DNA from: CAIYQJ01 sp963717255
Lineage (GTDB): Bacteria > Chloroflexota > Limnocylindria > Limnocylindrales > CSP1-4
NCBI GenBank assembly: GCA_963717255.1
Contig: CAVQVT010000009.1
Coordinates: 1 to 64,000 of the forward strand
Reading direction: 5' to 3'
Length of the DNA: 64,000 bases
Position numbers and translations under genes: made by a program. Positions 1 to 10,483 of this stretch are shown one piece after another. How positions within the stretch are numbered: position 1 is the stretch's first letter; each line of letters starts with the position of its first letter. The notes under the pieces are model-generated. The model made no database searches and was not told where the DNA came from. It saw nothing but the letters and a program-made list of their open reading frames with translations.

Positions 1-2236
1 AGCGCCCCCATCGGGGTCCGCGAGGTCGTGTAGCGGCAGGTGGGGTAGCGCGAGCAGCCGTGGAAGACCGAACCGGCGCGGCGCGCCCGCCGCGCGACCA
101 GGATCCCCTCGCCGCAGCGCGGGCACGGGACGTCGAACGGGAGCTTCGGGGGCGGCGGCGGGCCATCCTTCCTGATGTAGCGGCAGGCCGGATACCGGCC
201 GCACCCCACGAACGGCCCGAAGCGTCCGCGCCGGGCCACGAGCGTGCCCCCGTCCGTGGCGCCGCAATCGGGGCACGGCTCCCCCACCCCGTCCGGCTGC
301 TTTCCGCCCGCCTCGCCGGCCGGGCCGGCCGCCGGCGCCGCCGGCGTCGGGAGCGGCCGGCTCTCCTTGTGCTCCGGATACCGCGAGCAGGCGAGGTACT
401 CACCGAACCGCCCCGCCCGGACGACCATCGGGTGGCCCTCGGAGCAGAGGAACTCCCCGTCGAGACCCGCGTCGGCCGGTGCGAGGCCGATGTCGGCCGG
501 GCGCAGCTCCTTCGACTTCGCCGCAGCGATCCGTGCGAGCGGCCCGTAGAAGTCGCGCACGACCGGGACCCATCGCCGTCGGCCGGTCGCGACCGCGTCG
601 AGGTCGCTCTCCATCCGAGCCGTGAAGGCCACGTCCACGAACTCGCCGAAATGCTCCACCAGGAGGTCGGTCACGATGAACCCGACGGGCTCCGGGCGGA
701 GACGCCGCTCCTGGACTGTGACGTACCCGCGGTCCACGATCGTCGAGACCGTCGCCGCATACGTGCTCGGCCGGCCGATCCCCGCCTCCTCGAGCGACTT
801 GATGAGCGACGCCTCCGTGTACCGCGGCGGCGGCTCCGTGAAGTGCTGCGCCGGCCGGACATCCGTGGCCCCCGCCTCGGTCCGGGCGACCTCCGTGACG
901 TCGCCCTCGCGGAGCGGCGGCAGCGACGCCTCGCGCTCGTCCTCGCCGTCGTCGCGGCCCTCCGTGTAGACGCGGCTGAACCCGTCGAACACCGTATGGG
1001 TCGCGCTCGCGCGCAGGCCGAAACGCCCGTCGGCCAGCTCGACCATCGCCGTCTCGATCCGCTTGGCGGTCATCTGGCTGGCGATCGCGCGCTGCCAGAT
1101 CAGGCGGTAGAGGCGCGCCTCGTCGCTCTTGAGGGCGCCGGAGACGCGCTCCGGGTCGCGTGCGAAGGAGGTCGGGCGGATCGCCTCGTGCGCCTCCTGG
1201 GCGTTGCGCGACTTCGTCTTGTAGTGGCGGCCCTTGGGCATGCCGTAGGCGCCGCCGAACCGCTCCACGATGACCGCGTGGGCCTCGCGCATCGCCTGCG
1301 ACGACAGCGCGACCGAGTCGGTCCGCATGTACGTGATGAGCCCGACCTGCTCGCCCTCGACCGCGATGCCCTCGTACAGGCGCTGGGCGACGGACATGGT
1401 CCGCTTCGGCGAGAAGCCGAGCTTCCGGCTCGCCTCCTGCTGCAGCGTCGAGGTCGTGAACGGCGGCGCCGGGTTCCGGGTCGACGGCCGGACGCTCGTC
1501 GAGACCACGACCGGGCGCGTGCGGGCAGAGCTCGGCCACGACCGCGTCCGCCGTGGCGGAGTCCGCGATCGACGGCTTCTCCCCGTCGATGCGCGCAAGG
1601 TCGGCGACGAACGTGTGGCCGTCCGCGGTCCGCAGAAGGACCTCGATGGTCCAGTACTCCTCGGCGACGAACGCGCGGATCGCACGCTCCCGCTCGACGA
1701 CGAGGCGGACCGCGACCGACTGCACACGGCCGGCCGAGAGCCCCGAACGCACCTTGCGCCAGAGGATCGGGCTGATGGTGTAGCCCACGAGGCGGTCGAC
1801 GATGCGGCGAGCCTGCTGGGCGTCCACCAGGTGGCGGTCGATCGCGCGCGGATTCGCGAACGCCTCGCGGATCGCCGGCTCGGTGATCTCGCTGAACGTC
1901 ACGCGCAGACGTCCTGTCCGCCGGGAGGCGCGCCGCCTCGGCGACGTGCCAGGCGATCGCCTCCCCCTCACGGTCCAGGTCGGTCGCCAGGTAGATCGAC
2001 GATGCCGTCCGGGCCGCCTTCTCGATCGCCTGCACCTGCCGGGCCCGGTCGGCGACGATCTCGTACTCGGGCGCGAAGTCGTGCTCGATGTCCACGCCCA
2101 TCTCGCCCTTCGCCGGGTGCTCGGGGAGGTCGCGGACATGTCCGTAGGAGGCGAGGACGCGGAAGTCCGTGCCCAGGTAGCGTTCGATCGTCCGCGCCTT
2201 GGCAGGCGACTCCACGATCACGAGGTTCCTGCTCAT
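1..2236 (-). CDS. topA: DNA topoisomerase I (3' end cut by window edge; two frame breaks)
   Basis: Type IA topoisomerase that relaxes negatively supercoiled DNA through a transient 5'-phosphotyrosyl bond. The N-terminal TOPRIM domain shows the catalytic Glu in VESPAKA (residue 9) and the metal triad DLDRE (86-90). The active-site Tyr lies in GLITYMRTDS, near base 1330. Two C-terminal Cys4 zinc ribbons (CPDCGA..CGRYPACRY and CPRCGE..CSRYPTCRY) lie between bases 270 and 30, and the gene runs off the left edge. The reading frame changes near 1915 and again near 1528. Each piece continues the family alignment, so I read this as one gene with small indels. A TAGACT hexamer lies 8 bases before the ATG. 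Function is certain; intactness is not. Confidence 0.93.
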
Positions 2237-2244
2237 CGCGGCGG

Positions 2245-2250
2245 AGTCTA
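2245..2250 (-). promoter_or_regulatory. -10-like TAGACT just before topA
   Basis: The hexamer TAGACT on the minus strand ends 8 bases before the topA ATG. With a start point 6-8 bases downstream of a -10, the transcript would begin at or next to the start codon. No Shine-Dalgarno sequence fits in the gap. The same arrangement recurs at comM, tyrA, ppa, the second cpaE gene and the membrane-protein gene at 51.6 kb. Confidence 0.45.
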
Positions 2251-2287
2251 GCATCGGCCCATCGCCGGCCGACTCACGCCGCCGGCG

Positions 2288-2608
2288 TCAGGAGTCCCGG
2301 ATCCGCTGGAGGAGGTCCTCGTCGATCTCCAGGTCGGGCTCCTCGTCCTGCGTCGCGACGCGGGCCCGGCCGCTGCCGGCCCCCATCTGTCCGGCGGCGG
2401 ACGCCGGGATCTCCACGAACCGGACGTGTGGCAGGGGGAACAGGAAGAAGGAGTCGCTCCGGTCCACGAAGAGGGGCCGCTTGCCGGCGAGGGTCCGGAC
2501 GTTGGTGCAGACGACGCAGGCATCCGCAGCGGTGGGCAGGGAGAACAGGTCGACGAGAAGCGGCTGCTCGCTGTGCAGGTGCAGGACGGCGTTGCGGATC
2601 ATCCCCAT
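2288..2608 (-). CDS. conserved hypothetical protein, 106 aa
   Basis: A small protein starting MGMIRNAVLHLHSEQPLLVD. It looks globular over residues 1-70, with hydrophobic strand-like stretches and two Cys at VVCTN and DACV. The C-terminal tail is Asp/Glu-rich and probably flexible. It has no signal peptide or membrane segment. I do not recognise a family. It lies 13 bases after the CAP-domain gene ends and 51 bases before topA starts on the same strand, so it may be cotranscribed with neither or either. Codon use matches the neighbours, which supports a real gene. Confidence 0.6.
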   Translation of the reverse strand: MGMIRNAVLHLHSEQPLLVDLFSLPTAADACVVCTNVRTLAGKRPLFVDRSDSFFLFPLPHVRFVEIPASAAGQMGAGSGRARVATQDEEPDLEIDEDLLQRIRDS

Positions 2609-2621
2609 CGCGGATCGCCGC

Positions 2622-4293
2622 CTACGGCGCGTAGAAGTTGGAGACGATCCGGACGTGGCCCTCGTGCACCCAGACGCCGATCCCCACCCGCGTGTAGGTC
2701 GCGTTCATCAGGTTCACGTAGTGGCCGCCGTTGTACGGCTTCTCGCTCTGGAAGAAGAGCTGCGACGAGATCGCGCCACGCTTCGGGTCACCCGACGGGC
2801 ATCCGAGGTTCTCGGCCCACTTGTAGCTCGTGAAGCCGGCCCGTCGCAGGCGCGTCCCAGGGTTCCCGTCAAGGAAGTGGTCGCAGGCGCCGCGCTCGGC
2901 GAGGTACTTGGCGTACGGCCGCGAGACTTTCGCGGCGATCGCCGCGTCGTACACGAGCGGCGCCACGTCCCGGCCGCCGGGGCTCGTGCACGAGCCGTTC
3001 GCGGCGACCCAGCCACCGGTCCGCGTGCAGTTGACCAGGGTGAGGTAGTACCGCTCCACGGACGCCCACGCGCCGCCGCCGACCACGCCACCCGACGTCG
3101 ATGCGGGCGCAGGCGCCGAAGCGGGGGCCGGCGCGTCCGACTCGGCGGTCGTCGCGGTCGTCTTGGGCTTGGCCTTCGCCACCACCGGCTTCGCGAGCGT
3201 GGTGAACGTCGATGCGGCGGTCTTCGCGATCGGCGCGCCGGTCGCCGCCCGTGCCTTCGTCGAGACGCTCAGGACGACCTTGGTCCCGAAGGGCAGAGCC
3301 GACTTCGGGGTGAACACGAGGACCGTGTCCCCCTCCGCCCAGCGGACCTTGCCGGCGACAGGCTTGCCCTTCACGGTCGCGCGGAACGCCGCGGCGGTGG
3401 ACGAGCGATCCATCTTCTCCGTGAACCGGACCGACAGGACGGCGTCCCGGGGGACGTCGGTCGTCTTCGCCACGGGCCTGAACCGCACGACGGCCGGGGC
3501 CGCGACCGTCCGAACGGCGAGTCGACCGATCGCCGCCACCTCACCGCCTTCGACGTCCACGATGGGCTTGAGGAACGTGACCGTGTAGGTCGTGTTCGGC
3601 TTCAGGCGCGTCGCCGGCGTGACGGTCACGACGGTCCCGCCGTCCCGCGCGACCGCGGTGACCTTGACCTTCGTGGCTGGCGTCACCTTGAGTGCGGCGC
3701 GGATGGCCGCGACGTCCACCGGACGATCGAACCTCACCACGAACGCGGTGTCGGTCCGGATCCGCTTCCCGTCGCGCTTCGTCGCCGCGACGGTGGCCGC
3801 CGTGGCGGCGCGGGTGACGAACGACGAGCGCACCGGCGCGGCGAGCGTCGCGCCCGCCGCGTCTTGGGCCCCGGCATCCACGGTCACCGTCACGTACGTC
3901 GCGGGATCCCACGGCACCGCCGGGGCCACGACGAGCCGGCGGCCGCCCAGCTCCCAGGTGAGCGTCACGTCGGTGGCAGGCTGGACGCGGAGCGCGGCCT
4001 CTACGCTCGCGGCATCCATCGGCGAGGAGAAGTCGATCGTGACCGAGCTGGCGAGCGCGGCATCCGTCCGGATGCGGCCCGGACAGGCGGGCGGCCACGA
4101 CCGGCGTCACGGGAGCGGCGGCGGGCCGCGCGGCGACCTCGCGGGGCGCGAGCGCCACGGCTGAGGCCCCCACGAGCGCGACCATCCCGACGATCAGCAC
4201 CACCCGGGAGGCGGCAGAGCGCCGCACGGCCGACGAGACGACCAGCGCGGCGACGATCGGGACGGACAGCACCGTGGCTGCGAGATTACGCAA
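2622..4293 (-). CDS. secreted Ig-like/CAP-domain protein (one frame break)
   Basis: Predicted cell-surface protein. The N-terminus is basic and carries two hydrophobic stretches (about residues 5-20 and 30-48), suggesting export and membrane anchoring. Three SbsA/BIG_5-type Ig-like repeats follow, each with the 'F/S..PMD..(S/T)...A' pattern. After an Ala/Pro-rich linker comes a C-terminal CAP (SCP/YkwD) domain with CDHFLDG, KWAENLGC and GGHYVNLMN, ending in a WVHEGHVRIVSNFYAP-type strand. The upstream and downstream frames join cleanly if one C is removed from the run at 4078-4080. CAP proteins in bacteria are often wall-associated or proteolytic, but the activity here is unknown. Confidence 0.82.
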
Positions 4294-4470
4294 TAACTCC
4301 TCCTGGTCGGGGGGCCCGTTCAGCGAGGGCCCGCGCCCGGCTCGGACGCAGTACGGTCTCCCGGAGGGTACACCCGACGGACAACGAGCCGCAAACGGGT
4401 CGATCGGGGCGCCCGCCGCGGGGTGCCCGCCGCCAGGCGCGCGAGACGGCTCCGCAGCGGCTCTCCGGCC

Positions 4471-5782
4471 TCACCCGAGGTCCGACAGCCCGCCCGCGAG
4501 CCGGTACCTGCCGTACGCGGCCGCAGACCAGCCCGAGGTCCTCCAGCATCGTCAGGGCGGCGAGCGCCCCCGCCACCGGAAGCCCGGTCGCCGCGACCAC
4601 GTGGTCCACGGCTCGCGACCCGCCGGACAGCGATCTGGCGACCTCCGCGACCGGAGCCGGGAGCGCCGCCAGGACCGCCTCCGGGCCGGCCGTCGGGGCC
4701 TCCGGACCCGGCCGACCCATCGCCGCGCGCGCCGCCGGCCCGGCCGGGACGAGTCCGGCATGGCCGGCGAGTCCCAGGTCCTCCAGGAGAGCTGCCATTC
4801 CCGCGACGACGCGCACCTGGCCCGGGTACGCGCGCAGGAGGCCGAGGCAGCCGGCGCTCATGGGGGCGTCGATCGGGCCGGGCACGACGAAGCACTCGCG
4901 ACCCTGCTCGAGTGCCCACCCGGCCGTGATCAGGGCGCCGCTCCGCGTCCCGGCCTCCACGACCACCGTGGCCTCGGCGAGGCCGCTGATCACCCGGTTC
5001 CGTCGCGGGAACGTGCCGCGCGTCGGCGCGGTCGCGGGCACGTGCTCGCTCACCACGGCGCCACCGGTCGCGACGATCTGGTCGGCCAGGTCGCGGTGCC
5101 GCCGCGTGATCGCCTCGGCATGCCCACCGCCGATGACGGCCACGGTCCGGCCCCCGACGCCGACGGTCGCCGAGTGGGCGACCCCATCGATCCCCGCTGC
5201 GAGCCCGGAGGCGACGACCGCGCCTGACCGCGCCACGGTGCCGGCGAGGCGGGCCGCCACGGAGCGCCCCGCGTCGGTGGGCCGCCGCGTCCCGACCACG
5301 GCGACGCATCGGTCGGCCGAGAGCGCGTCCGTCGTGCCCCGGACGAAGAGGACCGGGGGCGGCAGCTCGATCCCCCGCAGGCGCTCCGGGTAGACGGGGT
5401 CGTCCAGCGTGAGGATCGCGAGGTCCGCGTCGCGGATCGTCTCGAGGATCGCCCGGCGGTCACGGACAGCATCGACCACGCGGGGTGCCAGGTGGCGTCC
5501 CGTCCGCGAGCCGAGCGTTCGCGCGATCACGGCCTCCGCCCCGGGTCCGCGACGCCGCCGCCAGCACGGCCGCCGCACCCCCGTGAGCCCCGACGAGGTC
5601 CACGAGGCCGACGGGACCCAGGCCGTCGACGGACGCGAGGACGGCCCACGCGGCACGTGCATCGTCGACGGGCGCGCGGCGGCGGCGTGCTGCCGCGCGG
5701 ATGGTCGTCGCCCGACGGCGACCGTGCGGGACGCCCCGTCGGGCGACGGGCCCACGGGTCCGTCCCGGCCCACGCCGATCAT
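4471..5782 (-). CDS. dprA: DNA processing protein DprA (frame breaks at both ends)
   Basis: DprA loads RecA on incoming single-stranded DNA during natural transformation. The Rossmann-like core is complete: VAVVGTRRPTDAG, SGLAAGIDGVAH, FPRRNRVISGLAEA, VVVEAGTRSGALITA and CFVVPGPID. A C-terminal winged-helix region (LSGGSRAVDHVVAATGLP) follows. The core reads in one frame, but the N-terminal segment (VLASVDGLGPVGLVDLVGA) and the last 16 residues (AAAYGRYRLAGGLSDLG, stop at 4471) need frame changes near 5700, 5548 and 4520. I place the start at the ATG 7 bases after the comM stop, suggesting coupling. The exact start is uncertain. Confidence 0.88.
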
Positions 5783-5789
5783 CGGCGCG

Positions 5790-7385
5790 TCACTCGGCCG
5801 TGCCGGCGGCCAGCCGGTATCGTGCGGCCTCCGCGACGTGCTCCGCCGCCACGGCGTCGGCGCCGGCGAGGTCGGCGATGGTCCGCGCGACGCGGATCGT
5901 CCGGTCGGTGCCGCGCGCCGAGAGGCGCTCACGGGCGTCGACCTGCCGGAGACGGACCCTCGCCTCCGCGGTGAGGGACGCGACGGCCCGGAGTCGTCGC
6001 CCGGAGAGGCGGCCGTTCGGCGGGCCGCCGTTTCGCGCCGCCTGGACCGCGCGCGCTGCCGCGATGCGCGCTCGAACGACGGCCGACGGCTCGGGCTCGC
6101 CGGGCCGCAGCATCTCGGCGGCGGAGACGCGCGGCATCGACGCCCAGAGATCGATCCTGTCGCGGAGCGGGCCCGAAACGCGACCGGCGTACCGTTCTGG
6201 CACGCCCGTGGCGCAGCGACAGGCCGCGTCCGGGTCGCCTGCGTGCCCGCACGGGCACGGGTTCATGGCCGCGACCAGCTGGAACCGCGCCGGCAGTGAC
6301 GTCGACCGTCCGACGCGGGCGATCGCCACGGAACCGTCCTCGAGCGGCTGGCGAAGCGCCTCCAGGACGTCGCGGGAGTACTCCGGAAGCTCGTCCAGGA
6401 ACAGGACACCCCCGTCCGCCAGCGTGACCTCGCCGGGCGAGAGCAGCGGCCCGCCGCCCACGAGCGCCGCGTACGACGCGGTGTGATGGGGCGCACGGAA
6501 TGGCCGCCGCCGCACGAGTGTGTCGAACGGCCCCATGCCCGCGGCGGACGCGACGATGGTGGCGGCGAGGGCCTCGGCATCGTCAAGGTCCGGCATGAGC
6601 GTGGGGATCGTCCGGGCGAGGAGCGTCTTCCCGGATCCCGGCGGGCCGACGAGGACCAGGCAGTGGCCGCCCGCCAGCGCCACTTCGAGCGCCCGCCGCG
6701 CCTCCGCCTGGCCCCGGACCTCGGCCAGATCGGGGGCGTCGGGACCCGTCGGCAGGACCGGGACGTGAGCGCTGCGCCCGGTCCACGCGGTCGGTGACGC
6801 CCCGACGCGCGCCTCCCCGGTGGCCGGCACGAGCATGCTCACCGACCGCGGGACGCGCGCACGCACGGCGCCGCTCCGCCGCCGCCGTGCGACCAGCTCC
6901 GCGACGTCGCCGAGGTCCCCGGCCTCCGCGACCTCCAGCTCGCCGGCGAGCCTCGCCTCCGATCCGACCCCGACGGGCACGACCAGGCGCCGCACTCCTC
7001 GCCGTCGCAGGGCGATCGCGAAGGGCAGGATCCCCGGGACGGGACGCATCTCGCCGCCGAGCGAGAGCTCGCCCACGACGGCCCACCGCTCGCGTGCGGC
7101 CACCTGCTCCGACCCGAGGAGGATCCCCACCGCGATGGCGGCATCCAGGCTGGAGCCGGCCTTGCGCATGTCCGGCGGGGCGAGGTTCACCGTGATGCGC
7201 CGAGCCGGGTGGACGAACCCGCTGTTGCGCAGGGCGCCGCGGATCCGTTCCCGCGACTCCTGGAGCGCGGCGTCCGGGAGGCCGACGATCGTGAACCCGG
7301 GGAGCCCGGGAGCGACGTCGACCTCGACCCGGATGACGCGTCCCTCGAGCCCCCGGAGGGTGGCGGAGAGGAGCGTGACGAGCAT
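5790..7385 (-). CDS. comM: ComM/YifB-type Mg-chelatase-like AAA+ ATPase
   Basis: Hexameric AAA+ motor; ComM promotes branch migration when transformed DNA recombines with the chromosome. All 531 residues are in one frame. The N-terminal ChlI-like domain starts MLVTLLSATLRGLEG and contains the GLPDAA..ESRERIR region. The AAA+ core has Walker A GPPGSGKT (residues 247-254), Walker B VLFLDEL, a sensor region AMNPCPCGHAGD, and an arginine at SGPLRDRIDLW. The C-terminal Mg-chelatase helical domain ends near the stop. It is followed by dprA, and together they form a competence/recombination pair. A TAGGGT -10-like hexamer lies 6 bases upstream of the ATG. Confidence 0.95.
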   Translation of the reverse strand: MLVTLLSATLRGLEGRVIRVEVDVAPGLPGFTIVGLPDAALQESRERIRGALRNSGFVHPARRITVNLAPPDMRKAGSSLDAAIAVGILLGSEQVAARERWAVVGELSLGGEMRPVPGILPFAIALRRRGVRRLVVPVGVGSEARLAGELEVAEAGDLGDVAELVARRRRSGAVRARVPRSVSMLVPATGEARVGASPTAWTGRSAHVPVLPTGPDAPDLAEVRGQAEARRALEVALAGGHCLVLVGPPGSGKTLLARTIPTLMPDLDDAEALAATIVASAAGMGPFDTLVRRRPFRAPHHTASYAALVGGGPLLSPGEVTLADGGVLFLDELPEYSRDVLEALRQPLEDGSVAIARVGRSTSLPARFQLVAAMNPCPCGHAGDPDAACRCATGVPERYAGRVSGPLRDRIDLWASMPRVSAAEMLRPGEPEPSAVVRARIAAARAVQAARNGGPPNGRLSGRRLRAVASLTAEARVRLRQVDARERLSARGTDRTIRVARTIADLAGADAVAAEHVAEAARYRLAAGTAE

Positions 7386-7391
7386 GCCCCG

Positions 7392-7397
7392 ACCCTA
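7392..7397 (-). promoter_or_regulatory. -10-like TAGGGT just before comM
   Basis: The minus-strand hexamer lies 6 bases from the comM ATG, with no room for a ribosome binding site. It belongs to the recurring leaderless-type arrangement in this window. Confidence 0.3.
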
Positions 7398-7452
7398 GCC
7401 GGGACGGCTCGCCTCCCGACGATCGGGACATGCGCCGGCGATCAGCCGGCGA

Positions 7453-8607
7453 TCACCCCGCGATCTCCCGCTGCCGCTCCGCGTCGATCGCCCGCGCCAT
7501 CTCGACGATCGCGCGGCCCAGGACGCTGTCGGGCCGACTCTCGACGATCGGCTGGCCGCTGTTGAGGCCGCTGATCGCGCCGCGATAGTCATTCACGATC
7601 TGCGTGTCGATCCGGTGACGGAGGGCCCCTTCGGCGTTCTTCACGCTGATCCCCGTGAAGGCGGTGGAGCGATTGAGCACGAGCTTGATCCGTGACCGCT
7701 CGTACGCGAGGTTCGCGAGCGTCTCCAGGACGATCCGGACGTTCTTCAGGCTGGCCAGGTCCGCGGTGAGCACCACGTGGATCGCCTGCGCCGCGTCGAA
7801 GATCCGCAGGTTCACCTCGTCGAGCCGCTTGTCCACGTCCACGACCACGAAGTCATAGGTGGAGCGCAGGACGTCCAGGATCGCCGGGAAGTGGTCCGGC
7901 GTCACGAGCTCCGCGGTCTCGGGCGACGGCGGCGCAAGGAGGACGTCGATCCCCGACTGGTGGCGGACCATGACCTGGCGGACGAGCTCGGCATCGATCG
8001 TCGGCGCGCTCACGATGTCCACCACGCTCTTCCGGTCGAGCCCGAGGTCCAGGAAGACCCGGTGATCGCCGAACTGCAGGTTGGCGTCGACCAGGGCGAC
8101 GGTGCGGGCCGCCTCGCGGTGGAGCGCGATCGCGGCGTTGATCGCGATCGACGTGGTCCCGACGCCGCCCTTCGCGCCGTAGAAGACGAGGACGCTGCCG
8201 GTCGGCGGGAGCGCCGCGGCGTCCAACGTCGGCGAGAAACGCGCGAGCAGGCTCCGGATCCGGGCGATGAGCTCCGCCGGATGGAACGGCTTCATGAGGT
8301 AGTCGTCGGCGCCCAGGCGCAGGCCCCGGATGCGCTGCTCGACGTCGCCCTCGGCCGTCAGCATGATGATCGGGACGTGCGCGGCCGTTCCCTCGTCCTC
8401 GCGGATCCGCTGCGCCACCGCGTACCCGTCGAGCCGCGGCAGCATCAGGTCGAGGATGACGAGCGACGGCCTCTCCGTCTCCCACGCCTTGAGGGCCTCG
8501 GGGCCGTCGCTGACGACGGTCACCTCGAAGCCCTCCTGGCGGAGGGTGTAGGAGAGGAGCCGCTGGACGTTCGGGTCGTCGTCGACGACGAGGATCCTGG
8601 CTGCCAT
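7453..8607 (-). CDS. CpaE/TadZ-like receiver plus MinD-type ATPase (copy 1)
   Basis: The N-terminal phosphoreceiver domain has the acidic cluster DDD at residues 9-11 and the phosphoacceptor Asp53 in VILDLMLPRLDG. A linker leads to a ParA/MinD-family ATPase with the deviant Walker A FYGAKGGVGTTS, a switch region DANLQFGDHRVFLDLG, and FVVVDVDKRLDE. This architecture matches CpaE/TadZ, which place Flp/tad pilus machinery. No other tad gene is in the window. I chose the start MAARILVV over the upstream ATG because the receiver begins there and a TATACT -10 lies about 77 bases upstream. A second such protein lies at 46.3 kb. Confidence 0.85.
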   Translation of the reverse strand: MAARILVVDDDPNVQRLLSYTLRQEGFEVTVVSDGPEALKAWETERPSLVILDLMLPRLDGYAVAQRIREDEGTAAHVPIIMLTAEGDVEQRIRGLRLGADDYLMKPFHPAELIARIRSLLARFSPTLDAAALPPTGSVLVFYGAKGGVGTTSIAINAAIALHREAARTVALVDANLQFGDHRVFLDLGLDRKSVVDIVSAPTIDAELVRQVMVRHQSGIDVLLAPPSPETAELVTPDHFPAILDVLRSTYDFVVVDVDKRLDEVNLRIFDAAQAIHVVLTADLASLKNVRIVLETLANLAYERSRIKLVLNRSTAFTGISVKNAEGALRHRIDTQIVNDYRGAISGLNSGQPIVESRPDSVLGRAIVEMARAIDAERQREIAG

Positions 8608-8683
8608 CGACCTCACGCGCTGAGCCGGCCGGACGACCCGCCCTGCCCCACCGCAGGACGCACGGTCGTCGCCGCCGGACGGG

Positions 8684-8689
8684 AGTATA
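8684..8689 (-). promoter_or_regulatory. -10-like TATACT upstream of the first cpaE-like gene
   Basis: A consensus-like TATACT on the minus strand, about 77 bases before the start codon. No convincing -35 is visible at the right spacing. Confidence 0.35.
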
Positions 8690-8784
8690 GGGGAGCCGGC
8701 GGGTGACCCTTCATGACCCTGTCCTCCCCCGCCCGGCCTGCCGTAAGTCCGGGGGGCCCGCGCGCACCGGATGCCCGCCGGTGG

Positions 8785-9764
8785 TCAGGCCGCCGGACCC
8801 TCACCCGACCGGGAGGTGACGGTGGGAGGCGCCGGCCGGTCGCCACGCGCGCGCATCCCGTCATCGACGAGCCCCGAGAACGACTCCATCAGCCGGCTGA
8901 GCTCGAGCGGCAGGATGTACTTCGTCGACGGTGACGCCCCCAGCGCCTTCAGGGTGTCGAGGTACTGCAGGGCCATCGTCTTCTGGTCGATCGTCCGCGC
9001 CGCGCCGAAGATCCGCTCGAGCGCCTGCGAATACCCCTCCGCGTTGAGGATCTGGGACTGCCGGAAGCCTTCCGCGGTGAGGATCGCCGACTGACGAGCG
9101 CCCTCGGCCGTGAGGATCGCCGCCTGCTTGGCGCCCTCGGCGATGTTGATCTCGGACTGACGCTTGCCCTCGGATTCCGTGATCACCGCGCGCCGGGTCC
9201 TCTCGGCGGACAGCTGGCGGTTCATCGCGTCCTGCACGTCGCGCGGCGGCGTGATCTCGCGGATCTCCACCCTGGTGACCTTGCCGCCCCATCCCTCGGT
9301 CACCTCGTCGAGCTTCGTCCGGAGGATCTCGTTGATCTGCTCCCTGACGGGAGAGCGCCTCGTCGAGGAGGATGTCGCCGATGACGGCGCGCAGCGTCGT
9401 CGTGGCGATGCCCTGGAGAGCCCCGGCGAAGTAGGCGACGTTGACGATGCTCTTGAGCGGGTCGGCGATCCGCCAGTAGATCAGGAAGTCCACGTTGATC
9501 GGCGCGTTGTCCTTCGTGATCGTCGTCTGGCTGGGGACCTCGATGAACTGCTCGCGCAGGTCCACGCGGACCGGTCGGTCCACGATCGGGATCAGGAAGA
9601 CGATCCCGGGTCCCTTCACGAGGTGCGGGTCCGGTGCGGCCGAGCCGGAAGATCACCAGGCGGTCGTACTCGTTGACGATCCGCACGCTCAGGTAGAGCA
9701 GGATGACGACGAGGAGGAGGACGACGAGCGCCCCGATGATCGTCGCGAGCAGGGTCCCATCCAC
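8785..9764 (-). CDS. SPFH/stomatin-like membrane protein (two frame breaks)
   Basis: Slipin/QmcA-type protein that oligomerises on the membrane and organises microdomains or membrane proteases. It starts at GTG with one N-terminal transmembrane helix (residues 7-27), then RIVNEYDRLVIFRLGR. The SPFH core follows (GIVFLIPIVDRPVRVDLREQ, PINVDFLIYWRI, ATTTLRAVIGD, VTRVEIREITPP). A helical tail carries degenerate repeats of the form 'AEG.(R/K)Q(S/A)AIL' (residues about 205-245), typical of stomatins. Frame changes lie near 9628 (one extra base in a GGG run) and near 9351. Joined, the protein is about 325 residues, the usual size. No nfeD partner is adjacent. Confidence 0.85.
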
Positions 9765-9895
9765 GAGTCGTCCCTCCCGGCGTCAGCGCGGCCACGCCCG
9801 CGGATCCGCGGGCATCTCGGCGCGGCGCCTTCGTCCTCAGTATCCCACCGCGCAGGGCCGCCGCAGCAGCGCCGCGCCACGCGCCCGCCCGGACG

Positions 9896-10462
9896 TCACC
9901 CGTCCCGCCTCCCGCGCAGCTCGAGGAAGTCGAAGGTGAGGCGGCTCCACGTCTCCAGGTCGTCACGGGCCGCGGCGACCTCCGCCGGCGACGCGAACGC
10001 CCCCGCGAGCTTCTCGGTCTCGCGGATCGCGATCGGCCGCCCGGACGTGTCCGCCAGGCAGACGACCCCGAGGTGGACCGCACCGACGTCGTTCGAGTCG
10101 TCGTTGAGGAGGCCGACCGGGACGAACGGAGGCGTGAAGTCCGCCACGATCTCCTCTGCCCACTCCCGCCGGAAGCCTCCCTCGACGTCCCCGTCCTCCG
10201 GGTTGACGTGGCCGCCGATGCCGATCGAGCGGAGATCGTGGAGACGTGCGTCGCCGCCCGCCCGGGTGCGCCGCATGAGGAAGTAGTCAGACCCGTCACG
10301 CAGGACCAGGTACGGGATCACCTGCTTGAGCGACGGATCGGTCTCGACCGTCTCGCGCGGCAGGAAGGCGCCGTGGCGCGCCACGGCGGCGATGAGGTCC
10401 GCGACCCCCTCGGCGCGCACGCCGTGCCACGGCGGTCCGCCGAGCGCGACGGCGCGCGGCAC
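9896..10462 (-). CDS. Nudix-family hydrolase/phosphoesterase
   Basis: A 188-residue protein with a Nudix fold. The segment GIGGHVNPEDGDVEGGFRRE followed by WAEEI supplies the Nudix box glycine and Glu-rich helix (RREWAEEI), though the box spacing is loose. This matches the predicted-phosphoesterase branch of Nudix proteins. I use the GTG at VPRAVALGG. The conserved residues RERVLVV extend upstream in the same frame, and an ATG overlapping the tyrA stop (ATGA at 10484-10487) lies in a neighbouring frame. The true start may therefore be that ATG with one indel between, giving translational coupling to tyrA. The substrate is unknown. Confidence 0.72.
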   Translation of the reverse strand: MPRAVALGGPPWHGVRAEGVADLIAAVARHGAFLPRETVETDPSLKQVIPYLVLRDGSDYFLMRRTRAGGDARLHDLRSIGIGGHVNPEDGDVEGGFRREWAEEIVADFTPPFVPVGLLNDDSNDVGAVHLGVVCLADTSGRPIAIRETEKLAGAFASPAEVAAARDDLETWSRLTFDFLELRGRRDG

Positions 10463-10483
10463 GACGAGGACGCGCTCGCGCGG

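Noticed and set aside
2199..5393. A 1064-codon plus-strand open frame
   Set aside because: It is Arg/Pro/Gly-rich with no motif and lies antisense to the CAP protein and dprA; a shadow of GC-rich coding DNA.
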